The notes under the pieces: generated by a model
The model's input: the letters and a program-made list of their open reading frames with translations, nothing else
The model's database searches: none
Told to the model about the DNA's origin: nothing
Made by a program: the position numbers and the translations under genes
Shown: positions 25,827 to 35,384 of the stretch, one piece after another
Layout of the letters: the number at the start of each line of letters is the position of its first letter
How positions within the stretch are numbered: position 1 is the stretch's first letter
From: Bacillota bacterium
GTDB lineage: Bacteria > Bacillota > Sulfobacillia > Sulfobacillales > JAIMBI01
Assembly (NCBI GenBank): GCA_021846505.1
Contig: JAJZWV010000026.1
Span: forward strand, 1 to 46,382
Length of the DNA stretch: 46,382 nucleotides
Direction of reading: 5' to 3'

Positions 25827-27089
25827 CTAGAGCCAGTGGCCCATCTGGTCCCGCTTGGCGGCTAGATAGCGCGCATTGCTTTCCCGGGGCGCCACCCGAA
25901 TAGGCACCCGTTCGACAATCGACAGGCCGTATCCTGCCAGCGCATAGTATTTTCTGGGGTTGTTGGTCAGCAGCCGGAGCTCCTTCACGCCGAGATCGGA
26001 CAAAATCTGGGATCCCACGCCATAGTCCCGCATATCCGCCGGGAAGCCGAGGGCCACGTTGGCGGCCACGGTGTCCATGCCTTGGTCCTGCAGGGCGTAG
26101 GCTCGAATCTTGTTGGCCAGCCCAATGCCGCGCCCTTCCTGGCGCATGTACAGCACCAGCCCGCGGCCCTCCGCCGCAATTTGGCGCAGCGCGGCGTCCA
26201 GCTGCTCCCCGCAGTCGCAGCGCTCCGACCCAAACACGTCGCCGGTGAGGCACTCAGAGTGTACGCGCACCAGCACCGGGCGGCCGTCCGCCACGTTTCC
26301 CTTGATGACCGCCAGATGCGTGAGGCCGGCCTCCGGCTCCAAGTACGCGCGGGCGGTGAACAGGCCGTAGCGCGTCGGCAGCTCGCTCTCCGCTCCCCGG
26401 ATGTACAATTGCTCGTGCTGCAGCCGATACCGAATGAGATCCGCAATGTGCATGACCGGCAGATGGTGCTGCTGGGCAAACTGCGCCAGTTCGGGCGCCC
26501 GCATCATGGTGCCGTCCTCCCGAAGAACCTCGCACACGATGCCGGCCGGCTGCCGCCCGGCCATCCGCGCTAAGTCGACCGCCGCCTCCGTGTGGCCCGG
26601 CCGCCTCAGCACGCCGCCTTCCTGGGCGCGCAGCGGGAAAATGTGCCCCGGCCGCACCAAGTCCGCCGGCCCGGCCTCCGGGTCAATCAGCACCTGGATG
26701 GTGCGAGCCCGGTCGGCTGCCGAAATGCCGGTGGTTACCCCCCGCTGGGCATCGACCGATACCGTGAACGCTGTGCGCATGGAATCCTGCGGCGCCGCCA
26801 CCATCTGGGGCAGCGCCAGCTGCTCCAGCCGCTCCGCGGTCATGGGCACGCAGATGAGCCCGCGGCCATACTGCGCCATGAAATTGATGGCGGCCGGAGT
26901 GACGGCATCGGCCGCCATTACCAAATCGCCTTCGTTTTCGCGCTCCTGGTCGTCCAGCACTACGGCCATGCCGCCGCCGCGAATGGCTGCCACCGCGGCG
27001 CTGACCGCGGCAATGCTTGCCTCCAGCGCGGCCCGATCCGCTCGGACCGCTTCGGATTCTTCTGGCAGGGTGTCTCTGGTGGCACTCAT
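25827..27089 (-). CDS. ribBA: Bifunctional DHBP synthase / GTP cyclohydrolase II
   Basis: 420 residues. The N-terminal dihydroxybutanone-phosphate synthase domain has DDQERENEGDLVMAAD (residues ~45-60). The C-terminal GTP cyclohydrolase II domain starts near 215 and has RVHSECLTGDVFGSERCDCG with the three zinc cysteines. It supplies both precursors of riboflavin. Its ATG overlaps the ribE stop by four bases. Confidence 0.95.
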   Translation of the reverse strand: MSATRDTLPEESEAVRADRAALEASIAAVSAAVAAIRGGGMAVVLDDQERENEGDLVMAADAVTPAAINFMAQYGRGLICVPMTAERLEQLALPQMVAAPQDSMRTAFTVSVDAQRGVTTGISAADRARTIQVLIDPEAGPADLVRPGHIFPLRAQEGGVLRRPGHTEAAVDLARMAGRQPAGIVCEVLREDGTMMRAPELAQFAQQHHLPVMHIADLIRYRLQHEQLYIRGAESELPTRYGLFTARAYLEPEAGLTHLAVIKGNVADGRPVLVRVHSECLTGDVFGSERCDCGEQLDAALRQIAAEGRGLVLYMRQEGRGIGLANKIRAYALQDQGMDTVAANVALGFPADMRDYGVGSQILSDLGVKELRLLTNNPRKYYALAGYGLSIVERVPIRVAPRESNARYLAAKRDQMGHWL

Positions 27090-27694
27090 GAAGGCACCTC
27101 CTCCGTGATGCGGTTCAAGGCGTACTTGCCCATCAGGTCGAACTCCAGGTTCACCCGGCGGCCCGGGGCCGCTTGGCCCAGCGTCGTGCGGGAGCGGGTG
27201 TGGGGAATCAGGGCGACTGCAAATCCTCGCGGCGTGAGGCGCACCACCGTCAGGGACACTCCGTTCACCGCGATGGAGCCCTTATCCACCACGAGGGGGC
27301 GGCCGGCGGCAGGCAGCGAGCACTCCAGCTGGACTGTCTCGCCTTCACCCAGGGGCTCCGCCGCCAGCACCACTCCCACCGTGTCCACATGGCCGGTTAC
27401 CACATGGCCGCCCAGGCGATCTCCCAGCCGGAGTGGGCGCTCCAAGTTGACAGCTTCGTCCACCGGGAGGTCCGGGAGCGACAGAGTGGTGACCGACATC
27501 GTCACCGGCGTCACGTCCGCCGAAAACTGGCCGTCGGTGTGGTCCACCACCGTCAGGCAGCACCCGTTGACGGCAATGCTGTCGCCGACGGCCAGCGTGG
27601 CAGACAGGGGGGTGTCGATGCTGAGGCGAGCGCCGTCGGGCGTCGGCACAAACGCTGCCACCACGCCGGTCGCCTCCACTAGTCCGGTAAACAT
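27086..27694 (-). CDS. ribE: Riboflavin synthase alpha chain
   Basis: 202 residues from ATG 27694, with AAGGAG upstream. It begins with the invariant MFTGLVEATG and has the two lumazine-binding repeats, marked by NGCCLTV in the first and NGVSLTV in the second. It dismutates two lumazine molecules into riboflavin. It overlaps ribD by 16 bases and ribBA by 4. Confidence 0.94.
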   Translation of the reverse strand: MFTGLVEATGVVAAFVPTPDGARLSIDTPLSATLAVGDSIAVNGCCLTVVDHTDGQFSADVTPVTMSVTTLSLPDLPVDEAVNLERPLRLGDRLGGHVVTGHVDTVGVVLAAEPLGEGETVQLECSLPAAGRPLVVDKGSIAVNGVSLTVVRLTPRGFAVALIPHTRSRTTLGQAAPGRRVNLEFDLMGKYALNRITEEVPS

Positions 27695-28824
27695 CTCGAC
27701 GCCAGCTCCTTCCACGACACTTCAAAGTATGCGTCCCAGCGCACATCCGGGCCGAGCCGCACCATCCGAGACTTGGCAAGGCGGGGGGCGTCTTGGAGCT
27801 GCGCCACCCCCGCGCCCCCCACGGGCCCCGGTGCGGGGCCACCCAGCAGCAGCGGGGCCCAATAGGCGCGCCAGGCGTCGGCGAGGCCGGCCGTGATGAA
27901 GGCGGCATGAATCGTGGGGCCGCCCTCCACCAGCACGGTGTACAGGCCGCGCTCCCCGAGATCTGCCAATACGGCGGCCAAATTGAGTCGGCCGGGCTCG
28001 GACTCATCCACCTGGACCACCTCGCCCCCGCGCGAGAACACCTGGCGCTCAAACTGCGGGGTGGTGCCGTGGCCGGTGTACACCAGCGTCGGGGCGCCCG
28101 CCCACCGCTGCTCACGCGGGTTCAGCACTCGAGCCGACGGTGCCAGCCGCCCGGCGCTGTCGAGCACCACACGCACGGGATCCCGCCCACCGCGGATGCC
28201 GCGGCAGGTGAGCAGCGGGTCATCGGCCAGCACCGTGCCAATGCCCACCAAGATGGCGTCAGCGGCGGAGCGCAGCCGATGAACGTCGGCCAGCGCCGCT
28301 GGGCCCGTCAGGTACTTGGACTGCCCGGCCACCGACGCGACTTTGCCATCGGCCGACACGGCGCTTTTCAACAGAACCCAGGGACGCCGGCGCACGGTCC
28401 AGGAAAAATACCCAGCATTTTGCTCGAGTGCCTCCTCGGCACCGTCGCCCACCTCCACCGCGAGCCCCGCCCGCCGCAGCACCTCGCCGCCGCCAGCAGC
28501 AGCGGCGTGTGGGTCCGGCAGGGCATACACCACGCGCGCCAGGCCCGCCGCCCGAATGGCATCCGTGCACGGCGGGGTGCGGCCGGTGTGGCGGCACGGC
28601 TCCAGCGTGACATACAGCGTGCCGCCGCGGGCGAGAGCGCCCGCTTGCTGGATCGCCAGCACCTCGGCATGCGGCTCTCCCGCGCGGTGGTGATACCCGC
28701 GTCCCACCGGGGCACCCGCGGCGCTGACAATGACCGCGCCCACCAGCGGATTGGGGTGGGTGCGTCCGATGGCGCGCCGCGCCCAGCGGAGCGCCTCTCG
28801 CATCGGTGCACTGGCGCTGGACAT
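27679..28824 (-). CDS. ribD: Bifunctional diaminohydroxyphosphoribosylaminopyrimidine deaminase/reductase
   Basis: 381 residues from ATG 28824, just after the riboswitch terminator; the open frame above it runs through the terminator and aptamer and is not coding. The deaminase domain has HAEVLA and PCRHTGRTPPC zinc motifs in its first ~75 residues. The reductase domain has LKSAVSADGKVA and VEGGPTIHAAF. It catalyses the second and third steps of riboflavin synthesis and is first in the order ribD-ribE-ribBA-ribH-small membrane protein. Confidence 0.93.
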   Translation of the reverse strand: MSSASAPMREALRWARRAIGRTHPNPLVGAVIVSAAGAPVGRGYHHRAGEPHAEVLAIQQAGALARGGTLYVTLEPCRHTGRTPPCTDAIRAAGLARVVYALPDPHAAAAGGGEVLRRAGLAVEVGDGAEEALEQNAGYFSWTVRRRPWVLLKSAVSADGKVASVAGQSKYLTGPAALADVHRLRSAADAILVGIGTVLADDPLLTCRGIRGGRDPVRVVLDSAGRLAPSARVLNPREQRWAGAPTLVYTGHGTTPQFERQVFSRGGEVVQVDESEPGRLNLAAVLADLGERGLYTVLVEGGPTIHAAFITAGLADAWRAYWAPLLLGGPAPGPVGGAGVAQLQDAPRLAKSRMVRLGPDVRWDAYFEVSWKELASRCLPD

Positions 28825-28839
28825 TCCACCACCCCCAAC

Positions 28840-28870
28840 AAAAAAGGCTCCCCCGGTCTTCGGGGGAACC
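28840..28870 (-). terminator. FMN riboswitch terminator
   Basis: On the minus strand GGTTCCCCCG, loop AAGAC, CGGGGGAGCC, then six T: a 10-bp stem with one mismatch and a U-tract. It lies between the FMN aptamer and the ribD start, as in transcription-attenuating riboflavin operons. Confidence 0.9.
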
Positions 28871-28900
28871 ACAGGAAAAGGCGCCCTTGACGGGCCGTCG

Positions 28901-29033
28901 CCTTCTCCCATCCAGACTGTACTGTCGGTGCCGGATTCTCACCGGCTCCTGCCTATTGGCTCGCGGACTTGACGCCTAAAGCGCATCACCGCCGATCCGG
29001 AATTGGGGTTGCCCCCTCACCGTGCCCCGAAGG
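28901..29033 (-). ncRNA. FMN riboswitch (RFN element)
   Basis: On the minus strand the conserved RFN blocks appear in order: CTTCGGGGC at the 5' end, ACGGTGAG, CCGGATCGGCGGT, AGTCCGCGAGC, then GGTGAGAATCCGG, CCGACAGTACAGTC and GGATGGGAGAAGG at the 3' end. The 5' CCTTC and 3' GAAGG pair to close the aptamer. FMN binding should stabilise it and let the downstream terminator form, shutting down the riboflavin operon. Confidence 0.95.
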
Positions 29034-29041
29034 TCGTACAC

Positions 29042-29403
29042 CTATTGTAGGCGCGGCTGCATCCCGGGGTCAATAGTGTCTTGGAGGACCGTCACGGCCA
29101 CGGCAAAGTCGGGGCCGTCCATGACCGTTTTGGGCACGCGGCAGCCGACTTTATGGCCGCACCCGCTGAAGTGCCCTTTGAGGAAGGGTTGGCGGCGGCA
29201 GAGTGGCCAAGAGCGCGGCGGCGCAGGGGCCGGCGCCGCCGCCCCGCCGAACAGCACGACCCACTGGTCATCCGCACAGGCGACGTCGTCCAGCGCTTCG
29301 CCCACCAGCCCACGACCTCGGCGGGACGGATCAAGCGCACCGTCAAACGGTCGGCCCAATCAGGGGCCGCGACGGGGTCCACGGTGGCCGGTTCGGTATG
29401 CAT
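29042..29403 (-). pseudogene. Possible small frameshifted gene overlapping the rib promoter
   Basis: From ATG 29403 (GGTGGAG upstream) one frame gives about 27 plausible residues (starting MHTEPATVDP). Near 29315-29330 a different frame takes over with GC-rich third positions (GEALDDVACADDQWVVLFGG, later VPKTVMDGPDFAVAV) to the stop at 29042. I recognise no family. It may be a decayed gene or chance coding-like sequence. Its 3' end contains the rib promoter. Confidence 0.3.
29044..29073 (-). promoter_or_regulatory. Sigma-A promoter of the riboflavin operon
   Basis: On the minus strand TTGACC (29068-29073), an 18-base spacer and TACAAT (29044-29049), placing the transcription start at about 29037, directly before the FMN aptamer. 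Confidence 0.8.
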
Positions 29404-30036
29404 GGTGCCACGGGACTCCACCGGGGGGCTGCTGCTCAGTCCACGCGCCAAGCCCTTATGGCGTCTCACGCCCCTCCGCTGTGACAGGGTTTTGGGAGAA
29501 CCGTTTGCCGCACCGAGCTGGCCACAGTGGCCAGTGGTGGCAAAGAGTCGGTACAAGTCATACTGCCGCGAATCGCCAGCCTACGAGGATGGCAGATGGG
29601 AGCTCGATTCGCAATTCGCTTGTGAAGCGGTATCGCCTTGGATCTCTGGGGCAGCCGGGTCCGAGAGGAGAGAGCGCTATGCACGTGATGGTGTGGATGT
29701 TTGTGAAACTGGTCTCGCTGGGTGGGCCCATCCGGCGCAAGAAGCGAAGGTAGCCTGCCCTCGCTCAACGGTGGGCCGTCTACGCCGATTGACTCGGCCC
29801 GATTCGTTCCGATCCCATCCCAACGAAGGGCGCCCACGCCCGCCGCGCCCAAAAGGGCAGCGGGGCTACTTGCTGATTGTAGGCGAGGCGTGCCTCTCTC
29901 CGCCGCCAGCCGCTTGGCGCCAGCATCTCCGCCTCGAACTTTCAGGGCCGGCCGCCGCCCTCAAGCTCTGCCGCCCGGCTCGCTTGTGAGGCGGGAGCCG
30001 CTGTGGCACGATCTTGCCATCACGGGCTAGGAGGCC
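29404..30036. other. Mostly gene-free stretch
   Basis: About 630 bases between the riboflavin region and the fused glycosyltransferase. Open frames here look like chance frames, apart from the small candidate at 29679-29753. No repeats, tRNAs or insertion sequence ends were recognised. Confidence 0.35.
29679..29753 (+). CDS. Candidate 24-residue membrane peptide
   Basis: ATG 29679 follows AGAGGAGAG with about 7 bases spacing. The product is a hydrophobic stretch (VMVWMFVKLVSL) followed by a strongly basic tail (RRKKRR), the layout of small membrane peptides. Nothing else supports it. Confidence 0.3.
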   Translation: MHVMVWMFVKLVSLGGPIRRKKRR

Positions 30037-30099
30037 ATGGCGACGCACGTGCGGCAGGAGGCGGCAGCAGTGCCAGCAGCAGGAGACCCAAGAGGGTGA
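30037..30099 (+). CDS. Candidate 20-codon leader ORF coupled to the next gene
   Basis: ATG 30037 with GGAGG just upstream encodes 20 residues (starting MATHVRQEAA) and ends at TGA 30097-30099, which overlaps the glycosyltransferase GTG at 30096 as GTGA. It may provide translational coupling, or be a chance frame. Confidence 0.3.
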   Translation: MATHVRQEAAAVPAAGDPRG

Positions 30100-32171
30100 G
30101 GCTGTGGCTGGCCACTTCGGGTTTTCCCCCGCGCATGGATGGGGGCATTGCCACCTACGCCGACGTGACCGCGAGGACATTGGCCCAGCGCGGCCACGAG
30201 GTCACGGTGCTGCTGTACGACCAGGCGGTGGCCGATGCCACGTTGGTTCACCGCACGGTCCAGCCGGGCTTGGACCTGGTGCGGTTTGGCGAGGGGTATG
30301 CGGCCGACCCGTCGTGGCGCCTGGAAGGCGTGGCGCGCCGGGCGTGGCAGTATGCCGCAGCCGCGGCCGAAGAGATGGAGCGCCGCGGCCCGCCCGACGT
30401 GATCGAGGCGCAGGACTATCAGGCGCTCGGATACTTCATGGCGATGCGCCGGCTCACCGGGGACCCCGTGTTTGCCGATGTCCCCATCGTGGTGACGGTG
30501 CACGCCCCGAAGTTTCTGCTGGACGCGTATGAAGCGGCCCCGGTCCATCGGCTGCCCGACTTTTGGGTGGCGGAGATGGAGCGGGCTGCGGTGGCTGCCG
30601 CGGACGGGGTCATTTTTCCGAGCCACTTTGTCGCTCGGGCGGTGGAAGAGCGCGTGGCCGTCGGCCGGGCCGCCGTGATTCCGAATCCCTTTCCGGCAAG
30701 CGCCGCCCGGCCGATGGAGGTGGGCGCCCCGGCCGACCGCGTGGTGTTTGTCGGACGGCTGCAGCGCTTGAAGGGTGTCGTGGAGCTGTTTGACGCGATG
30801 GCCCGCCTGTGGGAGCGGGGCCGCACCACCGTGCTGGACGTGGTGGCGGGCGACAGCTGGTACTTTCCCCTCGCCCAGAGCATGCGCGCGTACCTGGAAG
30901 CGCGCTACGCCCGCTACATCGGCCGGGGCCTCATCGTGTTTCATGGCATGCTCCCGCCCGCCGCCATGGCGGAGGTGGCGGCACGCGCTCCGGTGGCGGT
31001 GGTGCCGTCGCTGTTTGAAAACTTCCCCTACACGGTGCTGGAAGCCATGGCGCGCGGGCAAGTGGTTGTGGCCAGTGACGCGGGTGGGCAGCGCGAGCTG
31101 ATTCGCAGCGGCTGGAACGGCATCCTCTGCGCCGCCGGAGACCCCGCAGACCTCAGCGCCAGCCTTGCAGCGGCCCTGGACCTGCCGGCCGACCGGCGCG
31201 CCGCGATGGGGGCCGCCGCGCGGGAGACGGCCACGCAGGTGGCGCATCCGGCCAAGGTGATGGAGGCCAAGGTGGATTGGCTTCGCGGCCTTCCGCGCCG
31301 GCGAGCAAAGCGCGGCGCCTTTCCATTTGCCACACCGGTGGCGCCGCTGCCCGTGCTTCCGCCGGGGCCGCAGCTTACCGTGGTTATCCCGTATTACAAT
31401 CTTGGGGCTTATGTGGATGAAGCGCTGACCAGCGTGCTTGCCAGCACCGTGCCGCCCGACGAGGTGATCATTGTCGACGATGCGAGCCACGATGGGGAAA
31501 GCATCGCCCGCCTTTACCGCCTGGCCGCGCGCCATCCTAGCGTCAGTGTGGTGCGCGCCCCGCACGGCGGCTTGGCTAAGGCGCGCAACGTGGGCGCGGC
31601 GGCCGCGCACGGTGCGCTGCTGGCGTTTGTGGATGCGGACGACCAGGTGGAGCCGGACTACTTTGCGCGGGCGCTGGCCATTTTCGACGCGTACGACAAC
31701 GTGGCCATGGTGGGGAGCTGGATGGGCGGCTACGGCGACCGCCGCGAGGTGTGGCCCACCTGGACCACAGGGTCGCCCTATCTGCTTTACCACAGCACGT
31801 TTCCTGCCGCGTCCATGGTGGTGCGCCGGGATGCCTTTGCCCGCGCGGGACTGAATGACCCGTCACTGGTGTATGGCCTGGAGGATTGGGATTCGGCCAT
31901 TAGCCTGGTGCTGGCGGGCTACGGAGGGGTGGCCATCCCGGCGCCGCTGTATCGGTATCGGCTGCGAGCGGGCTCGATGTCGCGCGGCGACAATCCGGAG
32001 AGTTTGCTGGACACCTACCGCCGCATGGTGGACAAGCGCCCGGAGGCTTTGGCCCCGTACCTGCCCGAGCTCATCGGCTTGCTAAACGCCAACGGCCCGC
32101 AATATCTGGCGCCCCACCCCACGCGCGCCACATGGTGGGTGGAATTGGAATCCCGCTGGAGTCGGAGCTGA
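30096..32171 (+). CDS. Fused GT4-GT2 glycosyltransferase
   Basis: 691 residues from GTG 30096, with AGGAG about 10 bases upstream (the frame is open to 30003). The first half is a GT4 enzyme: GFPPRMDGGIATY at the start, IPNPFP, and the donor-site SLFENFPYTVLEAMARG near residue 305 with the E-x7-E pair. The second half, from about residue 426, is a GT2 enzyme: VVIPYYN, VDDASHDG, FVDADD near 513 and GLEDWD. There are no membrane segments. Both active sites look intact, so one protein may add two sugars in a row during surface glycan synthesis. Confidence 0.85.
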   Translation: MRLWLATSGFPPRMDGGIATYADVTARTLAQRGHEVTVLLYDQAVADATLVHRTVQPGLDLVRFGEGYAADPSWRLEGVARRAWQYAAAAAEEMERRGPPDVIEAQDYQALGYFMAMRRLTGDPVFADVPIVVTVHAPKFLLDAYEAAPVHRLPDFWVAEMERAAVAAADGVIFPSHFVARAVEERVAVGRAAVIPNPFPASAARPMEVGAPADRVVFVGRLQRLKGVVELFDAMARLWERGRTTVLDVVAGDSWYFPLAQSMRAYLEARYARYIGRGLIVFHGMLPPAAMAEVAARAPVAVVPSLFENFPYTVLEAMARGQVVVASDAGGQRELIRSGWNGILCAAGDPADLSASLAAALDLPADRRAAMGAAARETATQVAHPAKVMEAKVDWLRGLPRRRAKRGAFPFATPVAPLPVLPPGPQLTVVIPYYNLGAYVDEALTSVLASTVPPDEVIIVDDASHDGESIARLYRLAARHPSVSVVRAPHGGLAKARNVGAAAAHGALLAFVDADDQVEPDYFARALAIFDAYDNVAMVGSWMGGYGDRREVWPTWTTGSPYLLYHSTFPAASMVVRRDAFARAGLNDPSLVYGLEDWDSAISLVLAGYGGVAIPAPLYRYRLRAGSMSRGDNPESLLDTYRRMVDKRPEALAPYLPELIGLLNANGPQYLAPHPTRATWWVELESRWSRS

Positions 32172-32183
32172 CCGGCTCATCGG

Positions 32184-32952
32184 CAATGCTTGGCTGCCGC
32201 TGGGCGCTGTCCGGGTTGGATTTATCCGTGCCGCGCGGCTCCGCCTTTGGATTTAGGGCCCCAATGGCGGGCAAAACCCCCACCGTGCGCCTGCTGGTGG
32301 GGCTGTTGGCGCCCACCTCGGGATCAGCGGCGGTTTTCGGGCTGAATCCGGTGACCCAAGAGGGAGCGGCGCGCGCGCGTGGGGGCGATGCTGCACCGCG
32401 TGGACCTGTGGGATCGGCGGCACGAACGGGTGTCGGGTTTCAGCAAGGGCATGCGGCAGAAGCTGGGGTTGGCCCGTGCCCTGGTGCCGGCCCTCGACTT
32501 GCTGATCCTGGATGAGCCGACGGCGGGGCTCGACCCCGCCACTATAGTCATGGTGCGGGACGTGCTGGTGTCGCTGGCCGAAGAGTCGCTGTCCAGCTTC
32601 CTCTGCACCCACCTGCTGGCAGAAGCCCAGCGCAGCTGCGACACGGTGAGATTCTGCAGGCGGGGCGCTTCTTGGCGGTGGACGCTCCCGGCCAGATTGG
32701 GGGCGGGGGCCTGCCTGCCGCGCAGCTGGCGCGGAGCGGTCCCGCAGCGGGCGGGGGCTGCCGGGCGGTGCCACGCTGGCGCCACTGGGGGCAGGCGAAT
32801 GGCGGGTGGCCATGGCGGAGGCGAGCGACATTGACGGCGTCGTCGCCGCCCTCGTGGCAACAGAGGTCGGGGTGCGCACCGTCATTCCCGAAGCGGTGTC
32901 GCTGGAGGAAACCTATCTGAAGCGGGTGGGGGGCGATGCGCATGCGTGGCCG
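32184..32952 (+). pseudogene. Decayed ABC transporter ATP-binding protein
   Basis: Pieces of one ATPase lie in successive frames: LSGLDLSVPRGSAFGF, a damaged Walker A (APMAGKTPT in place of GPNGAGKTT), RLLVGLLAPTSGSAAVFGLN, then after a frameshift the signature FSKGMRQKLGLARAL and Walker B LLILDEPTAGLDP, and after more shifts the C-terminal VSLEETYLKRV. At least three frameshifts plus the Walker A damage make it non-functional. It follows the fused glycosyltransferase directly. Confidence 0.85.
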
Positions 32953-33648
32953 GGCCACCATGATCCGCAAGGAAGTCACCGAGTCATTTGGCCACCGCCG
33001 CTTTTTCGCCGTGTTTGGGCTGGTGGCCTGCTGATGGGTGTGCTGCGGCCGCTGGGGCTGGCCGATACCCATGGCCCCTTGGCATCCAACCCCACCACCC
33101 TGTTCCAGGCCGTGGGCGTACGGCTGACAGCGGTGGTGAGGGCGGCCCAGACGGCGCCCGACTTAGTGCTGCAGGAGCGCGTCGGGCGCACGCGGGATTA
33201 TCTCTTCACCACGCCGATCCCCGATGCCGCGCTTCTTGCCGCCCAGCTGGTGGGGGTGGCCGCCAGCGGGTGCGCCGCCGCGCTTCTTGCCACCCCCACC
33301 AGCTGGCGACGGGCCCTCATTACTCACACCGCCTGGCACTGGCTGTATCTTGGCACTCCTATCGGTCGCCTGGCGGCCTTCGCCCTGTCGGTGGCGCTTT
33401 GTGTATATCTGGCGGTGGTGGCACCTTCGTGGCGCTCCGGGCAGGGGAGCAGCGCATCGCCTACATGGCCACCATGCTGTCTGTGGGCGCCATCCTCTCT
33501 CCTTTGCCTTGGGGTGGCTCACCCTCACGCTGACCGCGGCCCAGACGAGCTAGGCGGCGCTGGTGTTTGGGCCGTGATGGTGGTGCTGGCACTGGTGAGG
33601 CTCCGGCTGCTGTGGCGGGAGCGCGTGGTGCTGTATCTGCAGGAGTAG
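32936..33648 (+). pseudogene. Decayed ABC-2 type permease
   Basis: ATG 32936 starts MRMRGRATMIRKEVTESFGH, a typical ABC-2 permease beginning, but a stop follows after about 32 codons. Later pieces in other frames (TAPDLVLQERVGRTRDYLFT and TPIPDAALLAAQLVG, then VFGPVMVVLALVRLRLLW) match the middle and last helix. It is the partner of the ATPase relic. Confidence 0.75.
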
Positions 33649-33680
33649 GGGCGGGCTTGCGAGCAGGCCGGGAGGAGCGC

Positions 33681-34365
33681 ATGCGCATTGGGCTTTTGCT
33701 GCCGCGGTTCAGCTCACCCCCATTAGGGGCTTCAAGGTGGCCGCCGAGTATGGATCCCGCCTGGCCGCGCGCGGCCACCAGGTGGAGCTGATTCACACGC
33801 CCGGCTGGAGGGGACCGCGGGCGGCGCGGTGCAGAACCTGCTGTGGCCCTGGGCCAATCGCCGGGAGCTGGCGCGAGGTTTTTGTTTTCCGGGCTGGGGG
33901 CCAGCCGCCCTGAGATTTTCCGCGCACCTGACCAGGTGCTGGCTGAGCCGCGGGACGCCTCTCGTGGCCACCGGGCTGGCGGGCGGCTGGGCGTCGCCAA
34001 TATTACTTGATACAGCACCACGAAGTTTGGGATGGGCCCCCGGATCGTGGGCGGCGGCCGGGATCTGGGGGTGGCGGGATCCATCTCGTACATCCCCAAC
34101 GGCCTGGACTTTGACCAGTGTCGGCTGCTCACCCCGCCAGCGGATCGCGCCCCCCCACCACGTGGCCATGCTGCATCACTCGGCGGCCTGGCAAGACACG
34201 CCGGGAGGATTGGGGATCTGGCCTGCCGGACCGTGCCGGATCTCACCGTCAGGCTGTTTGGCACCGTCGAGCCGGGGCCGCTTCCGCCGCGGGTGCGCTA
34301 CGAGCGGCTGCCCACCGCGCGTGCGCTCGAGACGCTTTGCAGCCGCGCGGCGATTTTTCTTCAGC
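33681..34365 (+). pseudogene. Decayed GT4 glycosyltransferase, truncated
   Basis: ATG 33681 (GGAGGAG upstream) begins MRIGLLLPRFSS. The next expected segment, GFKVAAEYGSRLAARGHQVE, is in another frame. Further on, SYIPNGLDFDQCRLLTPPAD and LTVRLFGTVEPGPLPP appear, then RLPTARALETLCSRAAIF. The homology stops near 34365, where sequence of an opposite-strand TadG-like gene begins, so the C-terminal donor-site end is missing. Confidence 0.75.
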
Positions 34366-35143
34366 GAGCCGTTGACGGTGACGTTGCCGTCTACGGTCAG
34401 GTTGCCGTCCACCAGCAGGTTGCCCGTTATGGTGGTGCCACCGGGGATCGTGTCGTTGCCGTCAATGACCTGGGCATCCGTCGAAGTGAACAGGGTGGGC
34501 ATGGGCCAGGTGGGCATGGGGATAAGCGGGCCCCGGCCACCCAGCTGCCAACGGTGTTGCTGACCGACGAGGACTCGGGCGGATCGGGGGTCAAGGTGCC
34601 GGTGGCGGACAGCGTGCCGGTCACCTCTTGGGCCTGCCGATCAACGACGGTGTTCTGATTCGAGTGCACCCCGCCATTGACGGTGTTGCTGCCATACTTG
34701 AAAGTCAGCGTCTGGGAGGGGGACCCCTGAAAAATGGCCCAGTCGAAGGCTGGCCCGGGCCCGTGGCACGCCACTGCCGTGGCGCCCACGGTGAACTGCC
34801 GAATGCCAAACAGCCCCGCGAGGCCCGCCGGCACACTTTCGTAGGCGGTGGCCCGCACCAGCGTGGGCTGCCCCGGCACATTGGCGACCGTGTCGCTGGT
34901 GCTGTGGGGGTCATCCGCGGTGATGAGCGCCGCTTGGCTGGACAGTGAAGCGGACGGATGGGCGGCTTGCTGATGGGCCCCCGCCAGGGCTGCCGCGTCC
35001 ACGGCATTTTGCAGCTGCGTCTTGGCGAAGTACACGCTGCCGACGGTCACCCCGACAGCGGCCATGCCCAGCAGCACCGGCAGCATCAGCGCCACGACCA
35101 GGAGTGACTGCCCCCGCTGGGCCTTGCGCCCCCAAACTTCCAC
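34366..35143 (-). pseudogene. TadG-like (Flp pilus-type) secreted protein, frameshifted and truncated
   Basis: GTG 35143 with GGGAG upstream encodes RGQSLLVVALMLPVLLGMAA and then LQNAVDAAALAGAH, the membrane N-terminus of TadE/TadG-like proteins. A secreted Ser/Thr/Gly-rich region follows. Near 34528 the frame shifts, and the continuation (MPTLFTSTDAQVIDGN, then repeats of the type GNLLVDGNLTVDGNVTVNGS) is in another frame. It stops abruptly at about 34366, where the glycosyltransferase relic begins on the other strand. It is probably non-functional. Confidence 0.7.
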
Positions 35144-35384
35144 GTGCGATCTCCCTTCCCTCGTTTGCCTCGTTGAGCGCAGCGTTCCAGCGCACGAAGA
35201 TGCCGCCGCAGCCCATCGCTTCCCGCTGGGGCATCTTCCTTAATGATCCCAGTGTTCTTGTCTGTGCCACATGTTCCTTTTTATGAGGAGAACAATCGCA
35301 GGAGAATCTCGACCGCTGGCGTGCGATCCGGGAGTCGGGGCGGCCCGCCACCGTATGCTAGGATATCGAGCCAGGAGGCGGGAA

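Noticed and set aside
29081-29989. 302-codon open frame on the plus strand
   Set aside because: No motif, no ribosome binding site, Arg/Pro/Gly-rich shadow-like composition.
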